Origin: Anthracocystis setariae
Lineage: Eukaryota; Basidiomycota; Ustilaginomycetes; Ustilaginales; Ustilaginaceae
Direction of reading: 5' to 3'
Assembly: GCA_928724745.1 (NCBI GenBank)
Contig: CAKMXJ010000018.1
Coordinates: forward strand, 496,001-560,000
Length of the DNA: 64,000 nt
Part shown: positions 1-12,783 of the stretch, in pieces
Numbering within the stretch: the first letter of the stretch is position 1
Layout: every line of letters begins with the position of its first letter
The notes under the pieces: generated by a model
The model's input: only the letters and a program-made list of their open reading frames with translations
Told to the model about the DNA's origin: nothing
The model's database searches: none
Position numbers and translations under genes: made by a program

Positions 1-825
1 CGCCCCAACAGGCAATCCACGCCGCCACCTCCGATTTCACCTTACGACGAACGTTCGCCATCGACTTCCAACACGCAGACGGCGAGTCAAGGGACCTCTT
101 CACCTGCGCCCGCCAGAACTTCGTCGTTGCGTACAAATCCCACCTTACCGATGAACACATCTCGTCCCACAAGCCGACCTTTGGAGAGGGATGACTCGTC
201 GGACGGTAGTCCTCCCAATCCTCCCACTCCGCACAGATTGGACATTTCGTTGCATTCCTTGTCGGATGCATCGATGGCGAGGAACGGCGAGGATTCGTAT
301 TTCCCAACCACTCCACCTTCACCGCAGGAGCCTTTGCCGCCGGCAGCCACCGCTTCACCGCCTTCGTATGCAACGGCCGTGCAGCACGGTGCGCTGGGAG
401 GTACCGAGGCGAGCCATCACCAAGCCAGGCGGGGTTCCGGGAGAATGCATCAGCTTGCCAACGCCGTGCTCGGCAGTTTGAGCGACCGAGGGCTGTTGAC
501 TCCGATCAACCGCAACAACCCTTCACCGCAGCCTAGTCCAGTACCAGGCAGCGGCGGCTATGGCGGATACGGTAGTGGATACGGGGGTGGCTTGAGCGAG
601 GCCGAATACGAGAGGATGTTGCGCGCCAACACTGCTAGGAATTCGAGGAGCAGTCGAGCGGGCGAGAGCGCCGATTACAGCATCCGAGGCTGGGCGACTT
701 GGTTAGGTCTGACAGGACCCGGTCAGAACTCGAGTGATAGTGAGAGTGGCACGGGTACGACTCCGGCGCTCAGCCGTACGACAAGCACGAGTGCCTCATC
801 GAGTGCCGCAAGCAGTCGTGCGTAG
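1..825 (+). CDS. 3' end of a Ser/Pro-rich disordered protein with a PPxY motif
   Basis: The frame is open from the first base of the window to TAG at 823-825, so this is the C-terminal 274 residues of a longer protein that starts upstream. The sequence is rich in Ser, Pro, Thr and Gly and looks disordered. It holds a Gly/Tyr-rich patch (GGYGGYGSGYGGG), a PPSY motif of the PPxY class bound by WW domains, and a serine-rich end. In fungi, PPxY motifs in long disordered tails are common in arrestin-related adaptors of Rsp5-type ubiquitin ligases, but no arrestin fold is visible here, so that assignment is only a suggestion. The frame is convincing as coding because it lacks stops over 825 nt and ends just before microsatellite-rich non-coding DNA. 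Confidence 0.7.
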   Translation, partial: RPNRQSTPPPPISPYDERSPSTSNTQTASQGTSSPAPARTSSLRTNPTLPMNTSRPTSRPLERDDSSDGSPPNPPTPHRLDISLHSLSDASMARNGEDSYFPTTPPSPQEPLPPAATASPPSYATAVQHGALGGTEASHHQARRGSGRMHQLANAVLGSLSDRGLLTPINRNNPSPQPSPVPGSGGYGGYGSGYGGGLSEAEYERMLRANTARNSRSSRAGESADYSIRGWATWLGLTGPGQNSSDSESGTGTTPALSRTTSTSASSSAASSRA

Positions 826-1154
826 TAATATAGGATCAGGGTCATCATCATCATCATCAACATCATCATCATCATCATCATCATGTGGAATCGTAATATC
901 AGTCCATCCTTTTTCCTCTCTTTTTTTTTATTTTTTTTTGTCTCCATTCGAGAGCGACGAAGTGAGGTGTGTGTGTGCGTGTGTGTAAGGGTGTGGGTGG
1001 GTATTCGGGATGTGATTGCAAGCCATCGTGTGTGTGTGTTTGTGTGTATGTGTGTGATATGTACATCTGATAAATGGGGGGAAGAAGGGTTAGGAATCGC
1101 GGGATCGTGTTGCTCTTTTCGTGGATGATATATATATATTATTTATATATATAA
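826..1154. other. Intergenic, convergent 3' ends with microsatellites
   Basis: Gap between the 3' end of the PPxY protein and the 3' end of the ARF6-type gene on the other strand. It contains an imperfect ATC/CAT trinucleotide run (841-884), a T-rich tract (911-941), GT-rich stretches (967-1060) and an AT-alternating segment (1128-1154) directly after the ARF6 stop, which may serve in 3'-end formation. No gene seen. Confidence 0.6.
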
Positions 1155-1703
1155 TTAGTGTTTTGAGGAGGAGACGTTTTGACTTAACCAGGAGAGGCCT
1201 TCGTAGAGGCCCTCACCTGAAGTTGCGCAACTAGGATGAACGAACCAACTTCGATCTCTCATTCTATGAAGGCCCAATTTCTCTGTAACTTCAGCCGGGC
1301 TCATTGCGGCAGGAAGGTCTTGTTTGTTTGCAAAGACGAGAAGGAGGCAATCCTTCATTTCGCGATCTCCAATGATTCGATGAAGTTCTTGACGAGCTTC
1401 GTCAATGCGATCACGATCTTGACTGTCAACGACAAACACTAGACCTTGAGTTCCTGTGTAGTAATGTCTCCATAGTGGACGGATTTTGTCTTGACCGCCA
1501 ACGTCCCAGACGTTGAATTTCACGTTTTTGTATTGAACCGTCTCGACGTTGAAACCAACGGTGGGGATGGTGGTGACGCTTTGGTTGAGTTTGAGTTTGT
1601 ACAGGATGGTGGTTTTACCAGCTGCGTCCAGACCAAGCATGAGGATGCGCATTTCTTTGTTGCCAAAGATCTTGCCCATCGCTTTGCTGAGCGACGATCC
1701 CAT
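1155..1703 (-). CDS. ARF6: ARF6-type small GTPase
   Basis: Encodes 182 aa without introns. ARF6 orthologues cycle on GTP at the plasma membrane and endosomes and control endocytic recycling, actin and polarity. Visible features: Gly2 for N-myristoylation (MGSSLSK), P-loop GLDAAGKT at 24-31, switch I Thr48 in IPTVGF, switch [10 protein letters not shown] at 66-73, NKQD at 126-129 and CATS at 159-162. The stretch from [14 protein letters not shown] and the [15 protein letters not shown] segment follow ARF6 more closely than ARF1. The ATG at 1703 sits in an ideal context (ccaccATGg). The same frame stays open upstream to 2060, but that extension has no ATG and is not ARF-like, so it is 5' leader. 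Compared with human ARF6 (175 aa), the N-terminus and C-terminus are each a few residues longer. Confidence 0.95.
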   Translation of the reverse strand: MGSSLSKAMGKIFGNKEMRILMLGLDAAGKTTILYKLKLNQSVTTIPTVGFNVETVQYKNVKFNVWDVGGQDKIRPLWRHYYTGTQGLVFVVDSQDRDRIDEARQELHRIIGDREMKDCLLLVFANKQDLPAAMSPAEVTEKLGLHRMRDRSWFVHPSCATSGEGLYEGLSWLSQNVSSSKH

Positions 1704-2127
1704 GGTGGAAAAAAAAAACCCCGCGTTACCAACCAGACTTGCTGGAGGAGAAGCAGTGCAGGTTGAAGGGGAGATGTGATCCGATAGATGCAGGACAGGG
1801 TATCTCGGGCGGCGCGATTGGTGAGCGTGGGGTATGCAACCAGACCGGGGTTGTAGAGAACCTCGGAACGAGACGAAGAAAAGTAACGAGCGTAGAGATG
1901 GATTGCACCTAAGCCAGTCGGAACAGATGATGTGGACGTTCGTAGCGATCGAGTGGGAGAGCGTGTCCGAATACGAATAACGACAGAGGTGGAGAGCAAG
2001 ATGATGGAGCGAAGGTGACGAAGAGCAGGGGCAAAGAGAGATGCGAAGTTGGGCTGACACAATTGCACTCTGGTCGGTCGGGTCTTTACGCGGACCGCCA
2101 AACCCTGGCGTGACTTTGGTTGCGTGG

Positions 2128-2170
<43 letters not shown>

Positions 2171-2848
2171 TGGGTGAGAGAGAGAGAGAGGAGAGAGCGA
2201 GCGAGCGAGCCCAGCGTTTCCCCTTTCTCGCCTACGCCCAACACACACACTCTCTCTCAAACACACAGACACGCACGCGACGATGCTTGGCTGCCTGACT
2301 GACGCACCCGATGGAAAAAAAAAGGGGTCGGTCGCTCATCACTCTGAGACAACCACACATTCAGCCTAAGCGCTAAAATCATCAAATCAAATCAAATCAA
2401 AAATAAATAAATAAATAAATAAAATTGGATTATTCCGTGGAATATTCGCTCACAAATTGCGCTGTCAAAAAGAGAGAGAGAGAGAGAGAGAGAGGTGCTT
2501 CTTGGATACTGTACATTCCATGGTCGAGCCACATCATGCAAACAACGGTGTAGCAAGACCGTTCGATTCGACTGGGCATGCTTCAGCTTCGAGCATGTAC
2601 AGTACAACGTACATCATCGAGATAACAAATTCAGGCTGCATCAGCATCGAGACCCACCGACTTCTGAATCGTAAAACAACTTCAGCTTGGTATGGTATGG
2701 TATTATAAATGAACCCATCGATACGATTCAAATCATGCGTCCCGATACTTGTGCCAAGCGGACACCGGATCACTGTGACTCGTCCAACAGACAAATAAAT
2801 CTGCATGCAGTGGTTGGATTATCTTGGGTCAACGAGATGCGATGATAT
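1704..2848. other. Intergenic: ARF6 promoter/leader and MET17 3' flank, repeat-rich
   Basis: Contains the leader and promoter of the ARF6-type gene and the 3' flank of MET17. Low-complexity DNA dominates: GT dinucleotides about 2131-2166, GA runs about 2175-2196 and 2469-2494, a (CAAAT)n/(AAATA)n tract at 2383-2423, and CA-rich sequence near 2240-2276. Two TACTGTA/TACAGTA motifs lie at 2507-2513 and 2598-2604. No supported gene; the short ORFs here read through the repeats. Confidence 0.6.
2131..2196. repeat. Compound (GT)n-(GA)n microsatellite
   Basis: About 18 TG units (2131-2166), then TGGGTGTGGGTGAG, then about 10 GA units. It lies about 430 bp upstream of the ARF6 start, in its promoter or leader. 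Confidence 0.9.
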
Positions 2849-5237
<2,389 letters not shown>

Positions 5238-6302
5238 ATGACGGATCCGCTCGATCTCTCGCTCGACCTTCTGCGTCGTTTACCACCTTCCAAGGTCGAA
5301 CAGAACCTCGAATCCATCGTCAAGCTTCTTCCGTCATATTCGGATGATCTCTACTCGTCCGTGGATCAGCCGCTCAAAATCAAGCTCGACGCTTCGAAAC
5401 AAGGTGCAGGACGCGAGTTTCTGTGCTGCGACTACAACAAGGACGGCGACAGCTGGAGGTCGTGGATCTCGGACACCTACCATCCACCCATCGCTCCTGA
5501 TGCGGATGACACCGAGGACGGCGAGCCAGGCACGAGGCCCAGTGCACCGTTGAGGTCGCTCGAGCTCAAGGCAAACGATGCCTTCGAGACCTATGCAAAG
5601 CTATACTACGAGAATGCGCTGTCGAGCGTCTACCTCTGGGACCTAGAGAGCGAACCCAGCGCATTGGCAGGTGCCACGGTGGGTGGTGTGCAGGCACCAT
5701 CCACTTTTGCCGGCGTGGTGCTATTGAAGAAGTGTGAGTGGTATACTACACAGGGATGCTTGAAACGTTCATTATTCAGATTGTACTGACCTGCGTTGCG
5801 TTGATCGACTTGACGTGTCTGATCTTATTTCACAGCCATCGGCGAAGCAACTGGCAACGGCATCTCCGGCGCCTGGGACTCCATTCACGTCTTCGAGGCC
5901 ACCGAACGTCCCTCTGGCAAATCTTCCTCTACTGGCAGCGGCGCCTCTGCCAGCTACAAGCTCACTTCGACCGTCATGCTCAGCCTTGTACGTCGGGATG
6001 AAAGCACCGAAGATGCTTCCGACCTCAAGCCTGCCTCGACCAAGGTCGGCACTGTGGAGATTGCTGGCTCTCTCACCCGTCAGTCAGAAGCCGACTATGC
6101 GCTTCCAGACTTTGTAACTCATGTGTCGAACGTGGGCAGGATGATCGAGGATATGGAGGCAAAGATGCGTAACCAGTTGCAGGAGGTGTACTTTGGCAAG
6201 ACAAGGGATGTCGTCGGTCACTTGAGGAGTTCGCAGAGCCTGGAGAAGGAGAGGAAGGCGAGAGACCTGCAGAAGGAGTTGATGGGATTGTGGAAGAAGT
6301 AA
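5238..6302 (+). CDS. CAP2: F-actin capping protein, beta subunit
   Basis: Two exons, 5238-5733 and 5836-6302, encode 320 aa; the intron (5734-5835, 102 nt) has GTGAGT and CACAG ends and splits one codon. With the alpha subunit the product caps actin filament barbed ends. Matches to CapZ-beta: LSLDLLRRLPP at the N-terminus, EFLCCDYNKDGDSWRSPW-like text (here DGDSWRSWISDTYHPP), YYENALSSVYLWDLE, FAGVVLLKK at the exon junction, AWDSIHVFE, YKLTSTVMLSL, GSLTRQ, VGRMIEDMEAKMRNQL and YFGKTRDVVGHLRS. An acidic insert (about residues 85-105) and a Ser/Gly-rich insert after HVFEATERPSG make it longer than the human protein (about 275 aa). The first in-frame ATG of the frame is used, and it begins the conserved region. 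Confidence 0.94.
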
Positions 6303-7020
6303 AACCAAGCGGATCACTCTTGGAAGCAATGCAATACAGTCTGTAATCGCACTATATCATCGGCTGCATCCCAAGCTCTGACAAGGTTTATCTGATATAT
6401 ACTCTTGATGGCTTGATGATAGCGAAGTGTTCATCTACAACTGCATGGCTGGTGTCATGTGCCGTTGCCCCTATGCGTTACGGCTTAACAGATAGAAATG
6501 GATCCAAAGACGCGGCCCCTGCACGGCTGAAGCTGCACCAAAAAATGCACTAAAAATGCAGGGTTCTGACAGGTAAGATCATATTGAGCTTTAAAAAAAA
6601 AAAAAAAAGAAAAAAGAAAAAAAAAAAGTGGAGACTCAGCTCAGCGCAGCGCAGGAGCGCAAAATCTGAGCTGAGGCTAAGCTGCGCTGTACTGAGCTGC
6701 ACTGCCTTGACACCGCCCGACAACCCCACAATTCTTGACGATTGTATCACCACACTTCCATAACAACCTCTACTATTTCCTTCACCTTGTCACAACGACG
6801 ACCTCAAGCCCAGAAGGCTGAGCTCACGGACGATAACTTGAGCAGGCAGACTCGTTCGCGTACAGGGCAAGTAGGGGCTCTAATAGCTGTTCGCGCGCTT
6901 CTCTTTCTTTCAGCTGGCTCTCTACAAATGGGCTTCATCCACGAGCTCACCTTGTCGACGCCACAGAAATCACATTATTGGCATTAAGTCCGCTCGCCTT
7001 GGACGAACCTCAACAACGAC
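6303..7020. other. Intergenic with poly(A) tract and AGCTCAGC repeats
   Basis: Same-strand gap between CAP2 and the next gene. It holds an A-rich tract at 6592-6627 and a cluster of AGCTCAGC-like words at 6635-6710, discussed as a finding. The segment 6742-7020 is probably the leader of the next gene. No supported ORF. Confidence 0.5.
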
Positions 7021-8322
7021 ATGGTACATCCTATTGTGATCACTGCTGCTGCCACGGCGGGAGTGGGCGCTGTGGTGGCCTTCGAGCTAGCTGTCTTCAA
7101 ACCCTGGCGCCAAGAGAATTGGCCGCACGGCTTTGGCCAAGGTGTTCGCACCGAGTTTCTCAAATTGCGCCGCGAAGTCGAGCAAGCCGTCAACGAAATT
7201 CAAGACGACCTTCGCACTCTTCGAGATGGACGGCGACGTCGAGGCAGCAGCGGTGGACATCGCAGACTCAGCGATGATGAGCTCGATGACTTCCGCCGCG
7301 GAATTGGAGAAGAGGCTAGCAGCGAGAGCGCGCAGCACGAATTCGAGATGCACGAGAGGCAGGCAAGTGCTTACAGGGAAAGGTTGCGAGAATCCATGAG
7401 CCAAGATCTTGCCAGTAGCTCAGGGAGGGAAGAGAGAGGATTGAGGCGGAGGAAGCCGAACAGCACGGGAGAATCAACGATCGAGGTTCCGGGCGTGGGA
7501 CTTCGGAGGTCGTCCTCGCCCGAAGTGCCACATCATGGGTTGGGAGATGCCTCGCCAAGCATCGTCGATGGAGCGTCCCTTGCTAGCCCATCTGATTCGC
7601 GATTCAACTCGGTCAGCGGTGTCGTCAGCCAAGCACGGCTACCGATCGTCTCTCTCATTGACACCCAGAGGGAAGGTGACGCGCAGACCGATGCTGCCAA
7701 GAACGATTTGCTCGGTCTCGAATTCAGCCATCACGAAGCTGCATCCTCTGCTGTGGCAAAGCAAGATCGCGACACAGCTCCAGCCAAGGATCCTTTCGCT
7801 AGCATCGTAGATGACACTGCTTCATCGTGGCATGCCGTCTTCAGCGATCGTGCTTGCACACCGCAAGTTGATCTGGCGACAGAGGAACAAGAATCACACG
7901 TGGTACTTGACACGAACGGTCTGTCGCAAACGCTATCTGAACAGCACAACGCACAGCCGGAGACTCGGAGCAGCAACTCGAATGCGCCCGACTCGCCTTA
8001 CCAGTCGAACCGTGCTCTGCAGCCGGTGACGCAAGATGTGCCTTGGACAGGCAGTGGATCTGGCGGGAGCGAGAGTGAGCTTGACTTTGAGGTGCTCAGC
8101 GATGCTGGCGAGACCGAAGCAAGGTGGTCACAACTGGATGCCCCGCCGAGCCCGACGATTTCGAGTGGCAGTGGCAACGACGCGGGCGCGAGAGGAGGTG
8201 CATTAGATGTACTATCGTTGCCAAGCGATGGCGAGGACAGCTGGGCCGAATTGAGCGACGTCGGGTCGGACTCGGAGGGAGCCGCTCACACCAGCTCCGT
8301 CACAGGATCCGAACGAGGCTAG
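7021..8322 (+). CDS. Hypothetical protein with N-terminal membrane anchor
   Basis: A 433-aa intron-free ORF that I do not recognise. Residues about 3-25 (HPIVITAAATAGVGAVVAFE) form one hydrophobic segment that could anchor the protein. A basic, probably helical stretch follows (about 45-70, LRREVEQAVNEIQDDLRTLRDGRRRR). The rest is acidic and Ser/Glu/Asp-rich with little expected fold, including SGSGGSESELDFEVLSD and an acidic C-terminus. This organisation suggests a tail facing the cytosol, perhaps on an organelle membrane, but no domain supports a specific role. Start chosen: the only ATG before the hydrophobic segment. Continuous open frame and sharp stop make it likely to be real. Confidence 0.75.
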   Translation: MVHPIVITAAATAGVGAVVAFELAVFKPWRQENWPHGFGQGVRTEFLKLRREVEQAVNEIQDDLRTLRDGRRRRGSSGGHRRLSDDELDDFRRGIGEEASSESAQHEFEMHERQASAYRERLRESMSQDLASSSGREERGLRRRKPNSTGESTIEVPGVGLRRSSSPEVPHHGLGDASPSIVDGASLASPSDSRFNSVSGVVSQARLPIVSLIDTQREGDAQTDAAKNDLLGLEFSHHEAASSAVAKQDRDTAPAKDPFASIVDDTASSWHAVFSDRACTPQVDLATEEQESHVVLDTNGLSQTLSEQHNAQPETRSSNSNAPDSPYQSNRALQPVTQDVPWTGSGSGGSESELDFEVLSDAGETEARWSQLDAPPSPTISSGSGNDAGARGGALDVLSLPSDGEDSWAELSDVGSDSEGAAHTSSVTGSERG

Positions 8323-9719
8323 AGGCGGCCCAATTATGTCTTCCTTTTCTTTGGCTTTGATAGTAGTGTGTGGTTCTCTTGAGTGCATTGCATCTGTTTT
8401 TCGAGTCGTTTCTTTCCATTGACGGTGCGGTATCCATTCATCTAGCAAGGCTATACACGAAAGCTTTCAAGCGTGGAACCGATTGTTGCTTGCCATGTGC
8501 GTGAAGATCAATTGACGTGTGCAGGGCATTTGAGGGACGACCAAGATGTTGAAGCGCCATGGATGAGACTGTGTTTCGGTTACGCGAGTTTGCATTCCTG
8601 AGCTAGGCTCGGTGGCAGCCACTTTGGTCAGCCACTCACGACTGGCGGAGAAAAGGAGGCTTATGTCATGGTGGATGCGAGACAGTGTCGGTGAGTTCGT
8701 GTCAGGTTTGGCCTAGTGAGCCACTTGCATCATGCTCTATTCGATTTGAGTTGGACAAGACAATGATCATGGTATCGATGTATCAAGTGGGGAAATCAGC
8801 AAGAAGAAGATGAAATTCCGATTGCGTGTGTGGAGAACAAAACTGAAATTGAGCACAAATTGCATCCACGCAACGTGGGTATTCTACGCAACCTGACTTG
8901 GATCGCTTGGATCGATATTGATGTGGTTGTTCTTTGCGACGTGGCTGCTGTGTTGGGTGAACTCGAATCCGAATCTGCATGGTGCCGCAGAGGAATGTGT
9001 CGAACCTACCTGAAGGATGTGAACGTTGCGAGACCATCACCGTACCGTCGCCGGATTTGGCAACAGACGCTTGAAGGGAGCATTCATGATTGGATGTGTG
9101 GTCTACTGTATGGGAGGGCAAATTGCAAGGTGGGGGCGCCGAAGCGCTGTGCTGTGTCATCTGTACGAAACGGGAAGACGGTGGAGCATCCGGGATTTTC
9201 ATCTCGCATCGCAACGGCAGAAAACGAGGCGGTCATTTCCCACCCAACCCATCGGCACCCACATTCAAGTCCGAGCGAATTCCGAACTGAACAGACCATT
9301 TTCCCGAGAACGTGCGAGCGAGGAGCCAGCAATTGACGTAGAACTGTAGTGCCAAAAAGGAAGCCCCACGCCAAAAAAAAAAAAAAAAGGAGGAGGGGGA
9401 AAAGGGGCAAATCGGACCGATCTGTATGCTCTAGTGTAGAAGAAAATGCTGGAATCGATTAAGATACGCAGGCCCACACACGTTTGAATTCGATTCTGCC
9501 TTGGCGGGATGGCCCGATTTCGAACTAACTTGCCATTTATCGACATCTGACAGAACCGACAGAGCGGGTATGTGCTGTAACTCATCTCGCCACCGCTGTG
9601 CCATGTGCTTGGCGTTGCTTCGAATCGTCGTCTTCCACCCAGTGGATCGAATGAATGGCATGGTGTCAATTTTGATTGGACGATGAATCGAGATGAAGGA
9701 GTGCGGAGGATCTGCGGCG

Positions 9720-9760
<41 letters not shown>

Positions 9761-10395
9761 AGGCTGACTGGCTGGTGGTTGTGTTGTAGCGGGGTGGGTG
9801 TGATTTGCGTCGAGCTGAATTGTCTTCTGCGGACCGGCGACATGTTTCTGGCAGCCTGATCCAACCGAGAAGAGCGCAGACGTTACCCGCGCCGCGCCAC
9901 TGACCTCACCTCAGAAAGTCGCCAAATTTCTAAAATTTCCAAAAAAAATTGGCTTTTGGTGGCTCGTGTCCGGGAAAGAAAAAAATCAGGCGGTTGAGCA
10001 GTGTAAGGGGGAGAGAGAGTGTGTGTGCGTGTGTGTGCGTTTTGTCGATGCACGGCGATTCGAAGTTTTTGGCCCAAAGCACACTCTTGCTACTTGACTC
10101 GCGTCGGTCTGCAAGAACGGAAAGCACACACTGCGCCATCTGCCCGCTCTGACCACCCAACAATGCACACTCAACACACACTCAACAGACGCACACACAC
10201 CCTATCTTCCCATCGCACAAGCGCTGCGCTGCGCTGCACATCGTCGCCATCGCCACATCTCGTCTCTTCCACTTGCCCGCTCAAAACAATATATTCACCA
10301 CACCAAAGTCGAACCTCTTACCTTTGTCCCACCACCACCACCACCATCCCGTCATTTCCTCCGCTCCTTCGTTCGTTCGGAATACACTTTCTAGG
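8323..10395. other. 2-kb intergenic region, promoter side of UGP1
   Basis: No convincing gene. It contains a poly(A) tract (about 9374-9388), a 13-unit CTG repeat (9721-9760), several short A/T runs near 9920-9990, CA/GT-rich patches at 10010-10040 and 10170-10200, and one TACTGTA at 9104-9110. ORFs of 100-200 codons on both strands in 8800-9860 lack ATG starts or conserved sequence. The pyrimidine-rich stretch 10200-10395 is likely the UGP1 promoter and leader. Confidence 0.5.
9721..9760. repeat. (CTG)13 trinucleotide repeat
   Basis: Thirteen uninterrupted GCT/CTG units in non-coding DNA upstream of UGP1. It yields homopolymer runs (Leu or Ser) in shadow ORFs, which should not be read as protein. 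Confidence 0.92.
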
Positions 10396-12555
10396 ATGTC
10401 GTCCAACGCTACCCTCTCCACGCCTAACAATGGCGCCCAGATCAAGGCTTCCCGCACTCGCGGTGCCTCCCACATTGTAAGTTGTCGCTCTCCTCTCTTG
10501 CCGAGTTCGACAGCAGCGCACCTCGAACGAACCGTATCTGCTCCTGCTTTGGTTAGGAGCAAGGCGCTCCCGACGAGTTCGGTGCTCGATCCATTGAGAG
10601 CAGCTCCATCGGCGGTCTCCTATGCTTGACAGCGTAGAAACGTCGACGCCGCTTGCTCGATATCTTGCGCATCGCTCGCTCTACCTTTGGATAACTCGTG
10701 CTGTCCGGAAGAGCTTTTGCTGACGTCGTTCACTCTCTTGTCTCTCAATCCCGCGCCTTTGTTGTCGACGACCACAGGACTTCAAGTCGGCTACCACCGG
10801 TGTAGCTGCCAAGGCTATGCGCAACGAGCTCAACGCTCTTGTCTCGGGCATCGATGACCCTGCTGTTCGCAAGGTATGTAGTCGCCCCATCCTATTCTAT
10901 TCCCACCAAACAACGGCCACAAATTCAGAGTCGTCTGCTGCTGCCGGACCAGCGCCGTGCCCTGGCTGCTGAATCCGCATGATCGCATCTGCTGCACCGC
11001 CAGTTTCCGGTCGCAAAAGATGCACACATGCGTTGCTCCGAGGCAAGCCGCACCTATGTTTCAAGCATCCTGGCGCTGAAAAGTTCGACCGAAAGCGAGT
11101 TTAAACCCAATTGTGGAACCATCAAGATCCCATCCGAAACCTTACTGTAAAATTGCCTACTGACCTAAAATCGCACTGCTTTTGCCTTTGTTCACCAAAT
11201 AGGCTTTCGACGCCGAGATGTCCAACTTCTTCAACCTCTTCAACCGATACCTCTCCGAGAAGGCCAAGGGCGAGAAGCTCGTGTGGGACAAGATCAACCC
11301 CCCTTCCCCCGAGCAGATCACCCCCTACGCGCAGCTTCGTCAGGCTACCGACCCCTCGATCCTCAACAAGCTCGCTGTCCTCAAGCTCAACGGCGGTCTC
11401 GGTACCACCATGGGCTGCACAGGTCCCAAGTCGGTCATCGAGGTTCGTGAGGGCATGACCTTCCTCGACCTTTCCGTTCGTCAGATCGAGCACCTCAACA
11501 GCTCGCACAACGTCAACGTTCCTTTCATCCTCATGAACTCGTTCAACACTGACGATGACACTGCACGTGTCATCCAAAAGTACGCCAACCACAACGTCGA
11601 AATCCTGACTTTCAACCAGTCCCGATACCCTCGTGTCAACAAGGAGTCGCTTCTCCCTTGCCCGCGCTCCGCTACCGACAACAAGAACCTCTGGTACCCT
11701 CCCGGTCACGGTGACTTGTTCGACGCTATGAACAACTCGGGTCTGCTCGACCGCTTGATCGCTGCGGGCAAGGAGTACCTCTTTGTCTCGAACGTCGACA
11801 ACCTCGGTGCCGACGTCGACCTCAACATCTACCAGCACATGATCGACACTCAGGCCGAGTTCATCTCCGAGGTCACGGACAAGACCAAGGCGGATGTCAA
11901 GGGTGGTACTCTGATTGACTACGAAGGCACCATCCGTCTGCTCGAGATTGCGCAGGTGCCCAGCGAACACGTCGAGGACTTCAAGTCGGTCAAGAAGTTC
12001 AAGATTTTCAACACCAACAACCTGTGGTTGAACTTGAGGGCGGTGAAGCGTGTGCTTGACAACGAGGAGTTGGATCTCGAGATCATTGTCAACAACAAGG
12101 CGTTGGAGAGCGGCGAGGCTGTCATTCAGCTCGAGACCGCGGTGGGTGCGGCGATCAAGCACTTTAGGGGTGCCAAGGGTGTCAATGTGCCGCGTTCCAG
12201 GTTCTTGCCCGTCAAGAGCTGTTCGGATCTGCTGCTGATCACGTCGGATCTGTACTCGTTGGAGCACGGCAAGCTGGTCATGAACCCTGGCAGGATGTTC
12301 TCGCAGACTCCCGTGGTCAAGCTCGGCGATACGTTCAAGAAGGTGGCTCAGTTCCAAAAGAGGTTCAAGAGCATCCCCGAGATGATCGAGTTGGACCATC
12401 TCACGGTTCAGGGCGATGTCGTGTTTGGTAGGAACATCACGCTCAGGGGTACGGTGATTATTGTCGCCAACGAGGGTAACAAGATCGAGATCCCCGAGGG
12501 CAGTGTGTTGGAGAACAAGCTGATTTCCGGTAACTTGGCCATCATCGACCATTAG
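10396..12555 (+). CDS. UGP1: UTP-glucose-1-phosphate uridylyltransferase
   Basis: Three exons (10396-10476, 10778-10873, 11203-12555) encode 509 aa. The enzyme makes UDP-glucose from UTP and glucose-1-phosphate for cell wall glucan, glycogen, trehalose and glycolipid synthesis. The nucleotide-binding motif [18 protein letters not shown] lies at about 119-136. [27 protein letters not shown] and the C-terminal left-handed beta-helix region ([21 protein letters not shown]) are typical of eukaryotic UGPase. Both introns are phase 0, with GTAAGT...ACAG and GTATGT...ATAG ends. At 301 and 329 nt they are long for this window. The first two exons add 59 residues ahead of [13 protein letters not shown], giving the usual fungal length. 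Strong codon bias indicates high expression. Confidence 0.95.
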
Positions 12556-12783
12556 ATTTGCATCCATAGTTGAAGCTGTTTGCATGGGGTCCCCCCCCCC
12601 CCTCGCCCTTTTTTTCCTCCTCTTTCTTAGGATTTTGTCAATAACATCATCGGTTCAAAATGAGTCGCGTTTTGGATTGGTCGGCGGTCTTGATACCGGT
12701 ATGCGTTGGACGGGTTAGCGGTCGTGATACATGGGTGTGGAGTGAGCCGTTCGCTGTGAGGGGTGAAACAGTATGGATGAGGG

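Noticed and set aside
1704..2060. N-terminal extension of the ARF6-type protein
   Set aside because: The frame is open but has no ATG and is Ser/Arg/His-rich, unlike any ARF. Myristoylation needs the Gly2 start at 1703.
8830..9336. 168-codon ORF in the gap before UGP1
   Set aside because: No conserved motif, overlaps several other frames of similar length, and codon use unlike real neighbours.
9265..9864. 199-codon ORF on the - strand with poly-Ser
   Set aside because: Starts at a non-ATG codon and the Ser run is the CTG microsatellite. No family resemblance.
11122..12585. 487-codon ORF on the - strand opposite UGP1
   Set aside because: Same codon-bias effect. It spans the UGP1 third exon exactly and has no recognisable motif.
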